Shown here piece after piece: positions 8,738 through 18,505 of a DNA stretch of 43,224 bases; the first letter of the stretch is position 1; each line of letters starts with the position of its first letter. A program made the position numbers and the translations under genes. Under the pieces are notes generated by a model. The model saw nothing but the letters and a program-made list of their open reading frames with translations. It made no database searches and had not been told where the DNA came from. The DNA is from Burkholderiales bacterium (GTDB lineage Bacteria > Pseudomonadota > Gammaproteobacteria > Burkholderiales > Burkholderiaceae_D), in the NCBI GenBank assembly GCA_016200845.1, contig JACQDW010000009.1:1-43224 (forward strand). The letters run 5' to 3'.

Positions 8738-9493
8738 ATGCAAACACCAGAACATATTTTGATCGTGGATGATGATGAAGATATTCGCGATTTAATTCGC
8801 CAATATCTCGAGCGTCACGGCTTTAAGGTCAGCACCGCGTCGGGCGGTCGGCAAATGCGGCAAGTGTTGGCGCAGGAACAAATTGATTTAATCGTGCTCG
8901 ATTTGATGATGCCGGTGGAAGATGGTCTGGTGTTGTGTCGCGACTTGCGTGCAAAAGCGGATGAATGTCTTCCCATTTTGATGTTGACCGCAAAGAATGA
9001 AGAAGCCGATCGCATTCTCGGTTTGGAAATGGGTGCCGATGACTATCTGACTAAGCCTTTCGCCAGTCGGGAATTATTAGCCAGAATCCGCGCCATTTTG
9101 CGACGTACCAAGATGATACCCAAAGCGGTACGCGTTGATAGTGTGCGACGATATTTGCGTTTCTCTGGATGGACGTTAGATACTCATGTTCACCATCTAC
9201 TCGACGCGCGTGGTGTGGTGGTTTCTTTGAGTGGTGCGGAATATCGCTTACTCAAAGTCTTGGTCGATCATCCGCAGCGAGTGCTGACGCGCGATCAGCT
9301 ATTATCGATGACGCAAAATCGGGAGGCCGATGTTTTTGATCGCTCTATCGATATTTTGATCAGCCGCCTGCGCAAACACATGCGTCAGACCGACGCGTCA
9401 AATGCCGAAAATAAGGACAACGATCTGATCAAAACGGTGCGTAGTGAGGGATATATGTTGACCGCGTCAGTGATTGTGTTGGAGCGTTTATGA
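8738..9493 (+). CDS. OmpR-family response regulator
   Basis: The 251-residue protein has a receiver domain (residues 1-120) with acidic pocket D11-D12-D13, phospho-acceptor D55 in IVLDLMMP, the conserved T in MLTAKN and K in LTKPF, followed by a winged-helix output domain (residues 130-240) with VSLSGAEYRLLKVLVDHPQR, VFDRSIDILISRLRKHM and IKTVRSEGYML. It is a DNA-binding regulator that should be phosphorylated by the kinase encoded immediately downstream, whose ATG overlaps its TGA in an ATGA. The divergent ABC transporter is the obvious candidate target. The domain order matches OmpR/PhoB and the length is slightly long because of a short insert near SNAENKDNDL. Confidence 0.95.
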   Translation: MQTPEHILIVDDDEDIRDLIRQYLERHGFKVSTASGGRQMRQVLAQEQIDLIVLDLMMPVEDGLVLCRDLRAKADECLPILMLTAKNEEADRILGLEMGADDYLTKPFASRELLARIRAILRRTKMIPKAVRVDSVRRYLRFSGWTLDTHVHHLLDARGVVVSLSGAEYRLLKVLVDHPQRVLTRDQLLSMTQNREADVFDRSIDILISRLRKHMRQTDASNAENKDNDLIKTVRSEGYMLTASVIVLERL

Positions 9494-10848
9494 TGAAGCG
9501 TTCCTTCGTTGACGGAATTTACCCCCGGTCTTTGTATGGACGACTCGCTTTGGTGTGGCTGCTCGCGCTGGGCGTCGGGCATTTGATTCAAAATATTTAC
9601 AACTACATGTCGATTTACGACGATCAGATCGAGCGCTCTGATTATTATTTGGCGCAGGATTTGACAATACTGCTGCCTCAACTTGAGAGCGCAGCGCCAG
9701 CAGAACGGCAAGCATGGATAAAAAAAATGCGCCGGCATGCCTATCACTATGAATTGACGCGACCTGAAGATGCCCCTTTATTAGCAAGCAGCGTGCCGTT
9801 GCCTGCGTCCGAATTGAAACGACATAACTTGAGTGCGCCGGTCAAACAAGAGCTGGCGCGACATTATGCGATTCGTAGCTCGGGCGGAATCAACTCTCAG
9901 GAAATGCGGCGGTTTTATTTTGTGCTGGCGGATCAGACGGTCTTGCAAGCGGTTTTGCATCAACCGGTTTGGCCTATTGATTGGTGGGGTGGTTTAGTAT
10001 TTAGCTTGCAGGTCGTGGTGGTGTTGGGCTTTACCTGGCTGGCAGTGCGGCAGGCGACGCGACCTTTGCGAAAATTGGCAGACGCAACCTCGGCCTTGGG
10101 ACGGTCGCTGCAAGGAGAAGCTTTGCCCGAAGACGGTCCTAGTGAAGTCGCTCGTGCGGCGGCGGCATTTAATACCATGCAAGCGCAAATTAAAAAGCAC
10201 CTCGCGGAACGAGTTCAGATACTCGCCGCGATCGCCCACGATTTGCAAACACCGTTGACACGGATGCGATTGCGGGTCGAGTTGATGGATGCGGGAGAAT
10301 TACAAAAAAAATTGCAAGCAGATTTAAGTGCTATGCAAAATTTAGTCGAAGAAGGTGTGACGTTTGCCCGCAGCGCGCAAAGGAGTCAGGAGCAACTTTG
10401 CCGTGTCGATATCGACGCTTTGCTTGATAGCATGGTCTATGACTATCTTGATGCGCAACACGTTGTGACTCTGTCGGGTAGTGTGGGACGGGTTATTTTG
10501 ACTCGCCCACAGAGCTTAAAGCGCATCCTGATTAATCTGTGCGACAACGCATTAAAATTCGCCGGAGCAGCGGAGTTACAAGTACAAGTGATCGCGGAAA
10601 ATAAAATCAGCATTGCGGTGCTGGATCGTGGTCCTGGAATCCCTGAAGATCAATTGCAAGCCGTGCTGGAACCGTTTTATCGGCTTGAGCATTCGCGCAA
10701 TCGCGAAACGGGAGGCACCGGTCTTGGTCTGGCAATCGCGCAGCAACTGGCGCAAGCGCTCGATGCGGAGCTGGTGTTGCGCAAGCGTGAGGGCGGTGGC
10801 TTGTGCGCCAAGCTCATTTTGCCTTTGAATGAAAGTAATGCGGTCTGA
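9490..10848 (+). CDS. EnvZ-like sensor histidine kinase
   Basis: The 452-residue kinase has a first membrane helix at residues 15-35 (LALVWLLALGVGHLI), a periplasmic sensor of about 125 residues, a second helix near 165-185 (GLVFSLQVVVVLGFTWLAV), a HAMP linker (RPLRKLADATSALGRSL), the phospho-accepting H250 in IAHDLQTPLTRMR, and the ATPase motifs N-box LINLCDNALKF, G1 VLDRGPGIP, F-box EPFYRLE and G2 GGTGLGLAIA. It belongs to the EnvZ/RstB type. The gene is coupled to the response regulator by an ATGA overlap. The signal it senses is not known; the periplasmic part has no domain I recognise. No terminator is obvious in the AT-rich 223 bases after it. Confidence 0.94.
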   Translation: MMKRSFVDGIYPRSLYGRLALVWLLALGVGHLIQNIYNYMSIYDDQIERSDYYLAQDLTILLPQLESAAPAERQAWIKKMRRHAYHYELTRPEDAPLLASSVPLPASELKRHNLSAPVKQELARHYAIRSSGGINSQEMRRFYFVLADQTVLQAVLHQPVWPIDWWGGLVFSLQVVVVLGFTWLAVRQATRPLRKLADATSALGRSLQGEALPEDGPSEVARAAAAFNTMQAQIKKHLAERVQILAAIAHDLQTPLTRMRLRVELMDAGELQKKLQADLSAMQNLVEEGVTFARSAQRSQEQLCRVDIDALLDSMVYDYLDAQHVVTLSGSVGRVILTRPQSLKRILINLCDNALKFAGAAELQVQVIAENKISIAVLDRGPGIPEDQLQAVLEPFYRLEHSRNRETGGTGLGLAIAQQLAQALDAELVLRKREGGGLCAKLILPLNESNAV

Positions 10849-11039
10849 AAAATCAGTATTTTCGTTTTTTGTTTAAGAAAAAAGCTAGAGCATTTTATCT
10901 ACGGCAAAAGCAACAGTATTTATATTAATTATTCAATTATTTTGATGTTTTACTGAATTTCATTAGGATTTTTGACCGCGATTCAAAAGAATTCCGTAAA
11001 AAAGTAAAGGATGTTCCTGCGTGGTGCAGCGCAATACGC

Positions 11040-11045
11040 TAGAAT
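11040..11045 (+). promoter_or_regulatory. -10-like element before the large oxidoreductase gene
   Basis: TAGAAT lies 26 bases before the ATG at 11072, in a GC-richer stretch following an AT-rich intergenic tract. It is a plausible -10, but no good -35 is present at 16-18 bases and no strong ribosome site precedes the ATG. Confidence 0.35.
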
Positions 11046-11071
11046 GAGTCTTTAAAAATCCGTCCAACCCA

Positions 11072-14000
11072 ATGCAGATGAATGCTCTCGTTCCCACTCT
11101 TGGCAGCACACCTCTAGCGGATGCGCCTCTTGGCACCGCGCCTGCGCGTTTGCGCGAAATTCCTTATAACTACACCTCGTTTTCTGACCGTGAAATTGTA
11201 ATTCGTTTACTGGGCGAAGATGCCTGGGCATTACTCGATCTGCTGCGCGGTAAACGTCAGACTGGGCGTTCTGCCCGCATGTTATATGAAGTGTTGGGTG
11301 ATATCTGGGTCGTGCGTCGCAATCCCTATTTGCAGGACGATATGCTGGAAAATCCCAAGCGGCGTCAAGCCTTGATTGACGCGTTGGATCATCGTCTGCA
11401 TGAAATCGAAAAGCGCCGCATCGCGACCGATGCCTTGCAAGAAGAAGATATCGATCGTAGTCAATCTGTTGAGATTTTAGTGGCGGCTGCACGCAAAGCG
11501 GTAGCGAGTTTTGCGCAAGAGTTTCGCGACACTTATGATTTGCGCAAAAAAGCCAACAAAATGCTGGCGAAATATACGGCCAAAGACAATATCAAATTTG
11601 ATGGCCTGAGCCGGGTGTCACATGTCACTGACGCGACCGACTGGCGCGTGGAATATCCATTTGTTGTATTGACGCCTGATACTGAAGATGAAATGGCGGG
11701 CTTGGTCAAGACTTGTATTAGCCTCGGACTGACCATCATCCCTCGCGGCGGTGGCACTGGCTATACCGGCGGCGCGATTCCTTTGACGCCGCTGTCGGCA
11801 GTCATCAATACAGAAAAATTAGAACATTTAGGCGCGGTAGAAATGACGCGTTTGCCTGGTGTTGATCGCGACTATGCAGTGATTTATTCTGGCGCAGGTG
11901 TGGTCACCAAGCGGGTCTCGGATGCGGCCGATAAAGCCGGTTTTGTGTTTGCAGTTGATCCGACTTCTGCTGAAGCGTCCTGCATAGGCGGCAATGTCGC
12001 CATGAATGCAGGTGGCAAAAAAGCGGTGTTGTGGGGCACGGCGCTCGACAATCTGGCGTCGTGGAAAATGGTCGATCCGAATGGCGATTGGCTGGAAGTG
12101 ACGCGCTTAGAACACAATCTTGGCAAAATTCACGACGTGGAAATGGCGAAATTCCAATTGGAATGGACGCATCCCGGCGAGAAGACACCCTTCAAAACCG
12201 AGTATCTGAATATCCCCGGTCGTACCTTCCGCAAAGAGGGTTTGGGCAAAGACGTCACCGATAAGTTTCTGGCCGGTTTACCTGGTGTGCAAAAAGAAGG
12301 TTGCGATGGCTTGATCACCTCGGCGCGTTGGATTTTGCATCGCATGCCAAAGTTTGCGCGCACGGTTTGTTTGGAATTTTTTGGACAAGCGCGCGACGCC
12401 ATCCCTAGTATTGTTGAGATCAAAGACTATCTTGATGGCGAGACCAAAAAAGGCGGCGCGATTCTGGCGGGTCTTGAGCATCTTGACGAGCGCTATCTGA
12501 AAGCGGTTGGCTACACCACCAAATCAAAACGCGGCGTGATTCCTAAGATGGCCTTGTTTGGCGATATCGTTGGCGATGATGAAAACGCCGTCGCGCAAGC
12601 GGCTTCCGAAGTGATACGCATCGCCAATACGCGCGTCGGCGAAGGCTTTGTCGCGGTGAGTCCGGAAGCGCGTAAAAAATTCTGGTTAGACCGTGCCAAA
12701 ACGGCGGCGATTTCTAAGCACACCAATGCATTTAAGATCAATGAAGACGTGGTGATTCCGCTCGATCGCATGGGTGAATATACCGATGGCATCGAGCGCA
12801 TCAATATCGAATTGTCGATACAAAATAAATTGGACTGTATCGCGGCGCTCAAGCAGTTTGTTGCACGTGGCAATCTTCCTCTGGGTAAGAGCGAAGATGC
12901 CGAGGGTGATGATATTCCGGCCGCTGAACTGCTGGAAGATCGGGTAGCACAAGCGCATCAGTTATTAGACGATATCGCTGCGCGCTGGACTTATTTGTTG
13001 ACGCATCTGGATCAGCCTTTAAGTGAAGCGCGCGCCGAATTGTCGCGTCTCGGTTTGGATAAACTAGATTTCGTGTTTGAGCAGCGCTTGCAAAGTCAGC
13101 CTGATGCAACATTGTTTAGCGTGGTGCAAGATCGCACTATCCGTGTCTCATGGAAGACCGAAGTGCGGGCGCAATTGCGTCAGATTTTTAATGGCGCAGC
13201 GTTTAAGTTGATCGTCGATGAATGTACCGCTATTCACAAAAAGGTATTGCGTAGCCGTGTGTTCGTGGCTCTGCACATGCATGCCGGTGACGGCAACGTG
13301 CATACCAATTTGCCGGTGAACTCAGACGACTACGCGATGCTGCAAGTGGCGCATCACGCGGTGGACCGCATCATGGTGTTGGCGCGTTCTTTGAATGGTG
13401 TGATTTCGGGTGAACATGGCATCGGTATCACCAAGCTGGAATATCTGACTGAAGACGAGATCAAAGAGTTTCGTGATTACAAATTGCGGATTGATCCAGA
13501 AGGGCGTTTTAACAAGGGCAAATTATTGAACTTGCCTGAGTTCGCCGCCGATCTGCGTAACGCCTACACGCCTTCATTTGGTTTGATGGGACATGAATCG
13601 TTGATCATGCAGCAAAGCGATATCGGCGCGATTGCCAATAGCGTCAAGGACTGCCTGCGCTGCGGTAAATGTAAGCCTGTTTGTGCGACACATGTGCCGC
13701 GCGCCAATCTCTTGTATTCGCCGCGCAATAAAATTTTAGCGACCTCTTTGCTGGTGGAAGCTTTTCTGTACGAAGAGCAGACGCGACGTGGTATCTCGAT
13801 CAAACATTGGGAAGAGTTTGAAGATGTGGCAGACCACTGCACGGTTTGCCACAAATGCCTGACGCCTTGTCCGGTGGATATAGACTTTGGTGACGTCTCC
13901 ATGAATATGCGCAATCTTTTGCGCAAGATGGATAAAAAATCCTTCAATCCCGGCACGGCATCGGCGATGTTTTTCCTGAATGCGAAAGACCCGGCGACGA

Positions 14001-14995
14001 TTAAGGCAGCGCGTCAAATCATTTTTGGATTAGGCGTCAGCGCGCAACGCTTTGGGAATACTTTGCTCAAGAAATTCGCGAAGAAACAAACCAAAGCACC
14101 ACCGGCCAGCATCGGCAAACCAGCGATGAAAGAGCAGGTGATTCACTTCATCAATAAGAAAATGCCGGGTAATTTACCGACCACGACTTCGGATACCGAA
14201 GCGGTGTTTTATTTCCCTGGCTGTGGCTCTGAGCGTCTGTTTTCGCAAGTCGGTTTAGCGACGCAAGCGATGTTGTGGAATGTCGGTGTACAAACCGTGT
14301 TGCCGCCGGGGTATTTGTGTTGCGGTTATCCGCAGCGTAGTGCCGGGCAATATGATAAAGCGGAAAAAATCATTACCGATAATCGTGTGCTATTCCATCG
14401 TATGGCGAACACACTCAATTATCTCGATATCAAAACCGTCGTAGTTTCATGCGGTACTTGCTACGATCAGATTCAGGGCTATGAGTTTGATAAAATTTTC
14501 CCGGGTTCGCGCATCATCGATATCCATGAATATTTACTGGAAAAAGATGTGAAACTGGCGGCGGTGGAAGGCACTCGCTACATGTATCACGACCCTTGCC
14601 ACACGCCGATGAAATTGCAAGATCCTTTAAAAACGGTGAATGCATTGATCACGACAAAAGACGACACCAAAATAGAAAAGAACGAACGCTGCTGCGGTGA
14701 AGCCGGAACTTTGGCCGTATCTCGTCCCGATATCTCGACACAAATTCGCTTCCGCAAAGAAGAAGAAATGAATAAAGGCGCTGATAAATTGCGTGCAGAC
14801 GGATTTAAAGGAGACGTCAAGATTTTGACTTCGTGCCCTGCATGTTTGCAAGGCCTCAGTCGTTATAACGAAGACTCGGCTACGACCGCAGATTACATCG
14901 TTGTAGAAATGGCGAAGCATATCTTGGGTGAAAACTGGATGCCCGAGTACGTGGCAAAAGCAAATAATGGCGGGATAGAACGGGTCTTGGTTTAA
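11072..14995 (+). CDS. DUF3683 / FAD-linked oxidase / 4Fe-4S / CCG-domain fusion oxidoreductase
   Basis: This 1307-residue protein joins parts that are separate subunits in glycolate and D-lactate oxidases. Residues 20-150 form DUF3683. The FAD-binding PCMH domain starts near 190 ([13 protein letters not shown]) and the C-terminal FAD-oxidase domain carries [15 protein letters not shown] and [13 protein letters not shown]. Two 4Fe-4S motifs follow: [11 protein letters not shown] and [11 protein letters not shown]. The last 300 residues hold two CCG (cysteine-rich) domains: FFPGCG-type [25 protein letters not shown] and then HDPCHTP, RCCGEAG, SCPACLQ. It should oxidise a 2-hydroxyacid and pass electrons by FeS centres to the quinone pool, probably at the inner membrane although no membrane helix is seen. 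The exact substrate is unknown. It lies directly upstream of the ubiquinone genes, which fits a quinone link. Confidence 0.9.
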   Translation: MQMNALVPTLGSTPLADAPLGTAPARLREIPYNYTSFSDREIVIRLLGEDAWALLDLLRGKRQTGRSARMLYEVLGDIWVVRRNPYLQDDMLENPKRRQALIDALDHRLHEIEKRRIATDALQEEDIDRSQSVEILVAAARKAVASFAQEFRDTYDLRKKANKMLAKYTAKDNIKFDGLSRVSHVTDATDWRVEYPFVVLTPDTEDEMAGLVKTCISLGLTIIPRGGGTGYTGGAIPLTPLSAVINTEKLEHLGAVEMTRLPGVDRDYAVIYSGAGVVTKRVSDAADKAGFVFAVDPTSAEASCIGGNVAMNAGGKKAVLWGTALDNLASWKMVDPNGDWLEVTRLEHNLGKIHDVEMAKFQLEWTHPGEKTPFKTEYLNIPGRTFRKEGLGKDVTDKFLAGLPGVQKEGCDGLITSARWILHRMPKFARTVCLEFFGQARDAIPSIVEIKDYLDGETKKGGAILAGLEHLDERYLKAVGYTTKSKRGVIPKMALFGDIVGDDENAVAQAASEVIRIANTRVGEGFVAVSPEARKKFWLDRAKTAAISKHTNAFKINEDVVIPLDRMGEYTDGIERINIELSIQNKLDCIAALKQFVARGNLPLGKSEDAEGDDIPAAELLEDRVAQAHQLLDDIAARWTYLLTHLDQPLSEARAELSRLGLDKLDFVFEQRLQSQPDATLFSVVQDRTIRVSWKTEVRAQLRQIFNGAAFKLIVDECTAIHKKVLRSRVFVALHMHAGDGNVHTNLPVNSDDYAMLQVAHHAVDRIMVLARSLNGVISGEHGIGITKLEYLTEDEIKEFRDYKLRIDPEGRFNKGKLLNLPEFAADLRNAYTPSFGLMGHESLIMQQSDIGAIANSVKDCLRCGKCKPVCATHVPRANLLYSPRNKILATSLLVEAFLYEEQTRRGISIKHWEEFEDVADHCTVCHKCLTPCPVDIDFGDVSMNMRNLLRKMDKKSFNPGTASAMFFLNAKDPATIKAARQIIFGLGVSAQRFGNTLLKKFAKKQTKAPPASIGKPAMKEQVIHFINKKMPGNLPTTTSDTEAVFYFPGCGSERLFSQVGLATQAMLWNVGVQTVLPPGYLCCGYPQRSAGQYDKAEKIITDNRVLFHRMANTLNYLDIKTVVVSCGTCYDQIQGYEFDKIFPGSRIIDIHEYLLEKDVKLAAVEGTRYMYHDPCHTPMKLQDPLKTVNALITTKDDTKIEKNERCCGEAGTLAVSRPDISTQIRFRKEEEMNKGADKLRADGFKGDVKILTSCPACLQGLSRYNEDSATTADYIVVEMAKHILGENWMPEYVAKANNGGIERVLV

Positions 14996-14997
14996 CG

Positions 14998-15411
14998 ATG
15001 ATGAACTGTGAATTATGTGAACAAGATGGTGGCGAAGTCATCGTCAAGAACCAGCAATTGCGTGTGGTCTTGATTGATGATGCCAACTATCCTGGTTTTT
15101 GTCGCGTGATCTGGAATGCGCACGCCAAGGAGATGACGGACTTGGCGATTGCAGATCGTTCTGCTTTGATGCAGGCCGTTTGCAAAGTGGAGCAAGCGGT
15201 GCGCGAGGTGATGCACCCCGATAAAATCAATCTCGCTAGCCTTGGCAACATGGTGCCGCATCTGCATTGGCATGTGATTCCACGTTATCTCGACGACGCG
15301 CATTTTCCACAACCAATCTGGGCTGCCAGCACGCGGGCGTCAGAACAGCTAGAGCAAAAACGGGCGCGGCTGCCGCAATTGCGTGATGTGTTACAGAGCA
15401 CGTTCAAGTAA
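14998..15411 (+). CDS. HIT-family protein
   Basis: The 137-residue protein carries the histidine-triad motif HLHWHVIPR, the signature of small nucleotide hydrolases and transferases, and CELC near the N-terminus. The tail (DAHFPQPIWAA) matches the diadenosine-tetraphosphate-hydrolase-like HIT proteins common in Burkholderiales. The cytoplasmic enzyme would cleave nucleoside phosphoramidates or dinucleoside polyphosphates; the physiological substrate is unknown. It starts two bases after the large oxidoreductase stops, and its stop overlaps the start of the next gene (TAATG), so all three are probably co-translated. The tandem ATG at 14998/15001 leaves the exact start uncertain by one residue. 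Confidence 0.9.
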   Translation: MMNCELCEQDGGEVIVKNQQLRVVLIDDANYPGFCRVIWNAHAKEMTDLAIADRSALMQAVCKVEQAVREVMHPDKINLASLGNMVPHLHWHVIPRYLDDAHFPQPIWAASTRASEQLEQKRARLPQLRDVLQSTFK

Positions 15412-15842
15412 TGACTAACTTACCCCCACTTCCTGCACATCCTGTGCATCCAGTCGCGATCAATGCCCGAACCGCGTCTCGTGTACTGGAGATAGAATTT
15501 GATAACGGCAAGCATTTTGAAATTAGCTTTGAACTGATGCGCGTTTATTCGCCTTCGGCCGAAGTGCGCGGTCATGGCGAAGGGCAAGAGACCTTGCAGA
15601 CCGGGAAGCGCATGGTGAGTATCACGGGCATAGAACCAGTCGGCAATTACGCCATCAAGCCATTGTTCACCGATGATCACAGCACCGGAATTTTTACCTG
15701 GGCGTATCTGTATTGGTTGGGCGAACATCACGCGCTGTTGTGGCAAGATTACATGGTGCGTTTGCAAGCGGCCGGTTTTGCAGGCGACAGCGGACGCGAT
15801 GTGCAGCCAGCGCCTAAGCAAGGCTCTTCCTGCGGCAAGTAG
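15411..15842 (+). CDS. DUF971 (gamma-butyrobetaine-hydroxylase-like N-terminal domain) protein
   Basis: The 143-residue protein is a stand-alone DUF971 domain: ASRVLEIEFDNGKHFEISFE, LMRVYSPSAEVRGHG, then ITGIEPVGNYAIKPLFTDDH and IFTWAYLYWLGEHHALLW. The same fold forms the zinc-binding N-terminal domain of gamma-butyrobetaine hydroxylase, but no catalytic dioxygenase part is present. In bacteria the stand-alone protein often sits beside ubiE or genes for FeS carriers; its function is not settled. Here it lies between the HIT gene (one-base overlap) and ubiE (111 bases). The tail PAPKQGSSCGK has a single cysteine and no clear role. Confidence 0.88.
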   Translation: MTNLPPLPAHPVHPVAINARTASRVLEIEFDNGKHFEISFELMRVYSPSAEVRGHGEGQETLQTGKRMVSITGIEPVGNYAIKPLFTDDHSTGIFTWAYLYWLGEHHALLWQDYMVRLQAAGFAGDSGRDVQPAPKQGSSCGK

Positions 15843-15914
15843 AGCAGGTAAAATCCATAGCCGAATACCACAGAAATATTGTCCTAAGTCTGAGTTGCAA
15901 GCGATATTCGGCTC

Positions 15915-15920
15915 TATAAT
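15915..15920 (+). promoter_or_regulatory. -10-like element before ubiE
   Basis: A perfect TATAAT stands 33 bases before the ubiE ATG at 15954. TTGCAA at 15895-15900 is too close (14 bases) for a standard -35, so this may be a weak or extended promoter. It suggests ubiE can be transcribed separately from the upstream oxidoreductase genes. Confidence 0.45.
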
Positions 15921-15953
15921 CGCGCCTACTGATTATTCCCTCTTTCCTTCATC

Positions 15954-16700
15954 ATGAGCGATCAAGCAAATAACACGACCCACTTCGGCTACACCACCGT
16001 CGCCGAAGAAGAAAAAGTCCACAAAGTGGCAGAAGTTTTCCATTCCGTTGCTGCCAAATACGATGTCATGAACGACGTGATGTCAGCGGGTTTGCATCGC
16101 ATCTGGAAAATTTTCACGATCGCCCAAGCTGGCGTGCGTCCCGGTTTTAAAGTGCTGGACATTGCGGGCGGCACTGGCGATCTGTCCAAAGAATTCGTTA
16201 AACAAGCCGGTAAAACTGGTGAAGTCTGGCATACCGATATCAATGAATCGATGTTGCGAGTCGGGCGTGATCGCCTCTTGAACAAAGGCTTGATCACCCC
16301 CACTATGCTATGCGACGCCGAGAAGCTGCCTTTCCCTGATAATTATTTTGATCGCGTCAGCGTCGCTTTTGGCCTGCGCAACATGACGCACAAAGATCAA
16401 GCCTTAAAAGAAATGCAGCGTGTGTTAAAGCCGGGTGGAAAATTATTAGTGCTGGAGTTTTCCAAAGTGCCAGAGATTCTACAAAAACCGTATGACTTGT
16501 ATTCGTTCAAGGTCTTGCCTTGGTTAGGAAAAAAAATCGCTGACGATGCTGATAGCTATCGTTATCTGGCGGAATCGATACGCATGCATCCCGATCAGGA
16601 AACCCTGAAAGGCATGATGCAAGACGCCGGTTTGGAGCGGGTGGAGTATTTTAATTTGACCGCAGGTGTGGCGGCTTTGCACACTGGTATAAAGATGTAA
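15954..16700 (+). CDS. ubiE: ubiquinone/menaquinone C-methyltransferase UbiE
   Basis: UbiE methylates 2-polyprenyl-6-methoxy-1,4-benzoquinol (and demethylmenaquinol) with S-adenosylmethionine in quinone synthesis. The 248-residue protein has motif [12 protein letters not shown], the UbiE signature [18 protein letters not shown] near residue 40, acidic loop [10 protein letters not shown], and the late signature [17 protein letters not shown]. The C-terminal [15 protein letters not shown] is the usual end of the family. It is cytoplasmic or membrane-associated. A TATAAT stands 33 bases upstream. Downstream come the Tim44-domain gene and then ubiJ-ubiB, which together supply the other ubiquinone steps. 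Confidence 0.97.
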   Translation: MSDQANNTTHFGYTTVAEEEKVHKVAEVFHSVAAKYDVMNDVMSAGLHRIWKIFTIAQAGVRPGFKVLDIAGGTGDLSKEFVKQAGKTGEVWHTDINESMLRVGRDRLLNKGLITPTMLCDAEKLPFPDNYFDRVSVAFGLRNMTHKDQALKEMQRVLKPGGKLLVLEFSKVPEILQKPYDLYSFKVLPWLGKKIADDADSYRYLAESIRMHPDQETLKGMMQDAGLERVEYFNLTAGVAALHTGIKM

Positions 16701-16727
16701 AAAGTTGTAAAAAAAGGAGTAGTACAA

Positions 16728-17729
16728 ATGAATAAGATTTTATTGAGTTTGGTATTGATGTTGGGCGCGATGACCATGGTGGTTGCCGATGCTGACGCGC
16801 AGCGTATGGGCAAGCGTAGCTCTTTTGGACGTCAGTCTAATAACGTGACTCAACGAGCCCCTGCAGCAACGCCGGGCGCAGCACCGCAAGCGGCTAAGCC
16901 AGGTGTGCCAAATGCGGCAACGCCAGCGGTGCCACCTAAGCCATCTATTCCCTGGAAGGGGATTGTTGGTGGTTTGATCGGCGGTGCCTTATTGGGTGCA
17001 TTATTTTCGTCCATGGGCATGGGCGGCGCGATGGCGAGTGCGATGGGTTCAATATTGACCTTCGCGCTGATCGCAATGTTGCTGCTCTTTTTGTTCCGCT
17101 TTTTCACGCGCAAAAAGGACGGGCAATCTCCTTCTATGTTTAATTCTTCTCCACAGCCAGTCGGTGCTGGTGCGGGCGTATTTAATTCGGCCACCTCGTC
17201 TGGTGGCGGCATGTTTGGATCACCTTCGGTGCCAGAAATCGGTTCCCGTGTTAATCCGGCTGCGACTAGTTTTGAGCCTGCGTCGGTCTCAACAGCGAAT
17301 TTGAATCCCGCTGCAGCTGGTTTAGGTGCAACAGCAACGCAAGCAAACTGGGCAATTCCCGCTGACTTCGATGTGCCAGCGTTTATCCGTAGCGCAAAGT
17401 CTAATTTTATTCGCTTACAAGCGGCTTGGGATAGAGGCGATATCAACGATATTCGCGAGTTCACTTCGCCAGAAATGTACGCAGAAATGAAATTAGAATT
17501 GCAAGACCGTGGCAATGCGAAAAATGAAACCGATGTCGTGACTTTGGATGCTGAATTGCTAGGGATCGAGACCTTGGCCTACGATTACATGGCGAGTGTC
17601 AAATTTAGCGGCACTATCAAAGAAGGTGGTGAAACAACGGCTCAGCCATTCGCCGAAGTGTGGAATTTGAGCAAACCTATTAATGGTCAATCTGGTTGGT
17701 TGTTGGCAGGTATTCAGCATCTGAATTAG
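16728..17729 (+). CDS. Tim44-like domain membrane protein
   Basis: The 333-residue protein has a cleavable signal (MNKILLSLVLMLGAMTMVVADADA), a low-complexity Ala/Pro linker (residues 45-75), a glycine-rich membrane stretch (IVGGLIGGALLGALFSSMGM) and a second helix (ILTFALIAMLLLFLFRFF). A second flexible linker precedes the C-terminal Tim44-like domain (residues 210-333): PAFIRSAKSNFIRLQAAWDR, IREFTSPEMYAEMKLEL and AEVWNLSK. The fold resembles the mitochondrial import protein Tim44, but the bacterial role is not known. AAGGAG stands ten bases before the ATG. It keeps the conserved place between ubiE and the ubiJ-ubiB pair. A palindromic element begins at the base after its stop. Confidence 0.9.
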   Translation: MNKILLSLVLMLGAMTMVVADADAQRMGKRSSFGRQSNNVTQRAPAATPGAAPQAAKPGVPNAATPAVPPKPSIPWKGIVGGLIGGALLGALFSSMGMGGAMASAMGSILTFALIAMLLLFLFRFFTRKKDGQSPSMFNSSPQPVGAGAGVFNSATSSGGGMFGSPSVPEIGSRVNPAATSFEPASVSTANLNPAAAGLGATATQANWAIPADFDVPAFIRSAKSNFIRLQAAWDRGDINDIREFTSPEMYAEMKLELQDRGNAKNETDVVTLDAELLGIETLAYDYMASVKFSGTIKEGGETTAQPFAEVWNLSKPINGQSGWLLAGIQHLN

Positions 17730-17836
17730 ATAGGACGTACGCAAAACAGACGCTGGCGTTGTTGCGTTCGGCTCGTCGTACAAATGTACTGTCTTCGCCT
17801 CCGCGCCTAGCCAGCGCAATTTTGCGTAAGTCCTAT
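17730..17836. repeat. palindromic intergenic element (REP/MITE-like)
   Basis: The 107-base unit is bounded by 17-base inverted arms, ATAGGACGTACGCAAAA at 17730-17746 and TTTTGCGTAAGTCCTAT at 17820-17836, which pair with one mismatch. Inside, CGCTGGC (17751-17757) pairs with GCCAGCG (17810-17816), and GTACAAATGTAC (17778-17789) forms a small apical hairpin. The whole can fold into a long branched stem. The ends and nesting are those of dispersed palindromic elements of betaproteobacteria; I see only one copy here, so its repeated nature is inferred. It starts immediately after the Tim44 stop codon. Confidence 0.6.
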
Positions 17837-17860
17837 TAGAGGTGTTTGGTGTTAAACTGC

Positions 17861-17890
17861 AAACCGCGCGAAATGCGCGGTTTTTTTATT
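17861..17890 (+). terminator. rho-independent terminator
   Basis: AAACCGCGC (17861-17869) and GCGCGGTTT (17875-17883) form a perfect nine-base stem with loop GAAAT, followed by a T-rich run. It would end the ubiE-Tim44 transcript and implies that ubiJ-ubiB need their own start of transcription or read-through. It also shows that upstream in-frame starts for ubiJ (TTG at 17846) are not real. Confidence 0.85.
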
Positions 17891-17896
17891 TCCATC

Positions 17897-18505
17897 ATGA
17901 TTTCTTCTACCTTCTCGCAGTTTCTTAATCATTTGCTGGCTCAGGAGTCATGGGCGAGAGCAGTATTGCAAAAACACGCGGGCAAACTTGCTTGTATCGA
18001 TCTGGAAGTGCTGCAAATTCGAGTGCGCGTCGCTGCCGATGGCTATGTGCAGAGCGTTTCCGATACGGAGTTGCAAGAAGATGTTCGGCTTAATATTAAA
18101 CTTGCTGATTTGCCGCTCATCGCCCAAGACAGCACGCGAGCGGTGTCCTATGTAAAGATTGAAGGCGACGCCGATTTTGCGCAGGCTATCTCGCAGTTGA
18201 GTCAGGATTTGCGTTGGGAAGTAGAAGACGATCTGAGTCGCGTTGTGGGCGATATCGCGGCGCGGCGTGTGGTCAGCGGCGGACGACAAATTGCTCATTT
18301 TGTCGGGCAAACGCATCAAAAGGTGCAAGAAAACTTTGCTGATTACTTTTTGGAAGAAAATCCTATGCTAGTGCGACCTCGCGCTGTGAGAGCATTTGCA
18401 GATCAAGTCAATAAGACACGTGACGACGTCGAACGTTTGATGAAGCGCTTGGAACGCTTGGAACGTTCAGGGCGCTTAGAAAAATCGAAAGTAACAAATC
18501 AATGA
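17897..18505 (+). CDS. ubiJ: ubiquinone biosynthesis accessory factor UbiJ (SCP2 domain)
   Basis: UbiJ binds prenylated ubiquinone precursors through its SCP2 lipid-binding domain and organises the Ubi enzyme complex. The product from the ATG at 17897 ([14 protein letters not shown]) has 202 residues. Residues 25-115 form the SCP2-like part ([20 protein letters not shown], then [19 protein letters not shown]), and the C-terminal 80 residues are a charged helix that can coil ([20 protein letters not shown]). The frame is open upstream to a TTG at 17846, but that stretch is occupied by the terminator, so I reject it. No good ribosome site precedes the ATG. The gene overlaps ubiB in an ATGA, as in many proteobacteria. 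Confidence 0.9.
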   Translation: MISSTFSQFLNHLLAQESWARAVLQKHAGKLACIDLEVLQIRVRVAADGYVQSVSDTELQEDVRLNIKLADLPLIAQDSTRAVSYVKIEGDADFAQAISQLSQDLRWEVEDDLSRVVGDIAARRVVSGGRQIAHFVGQTHQKVQENFADYFLEENPMLVRPRAVRAFADQVNKTRDDVERLMKRLERLERSGRLEKSKVTNQ

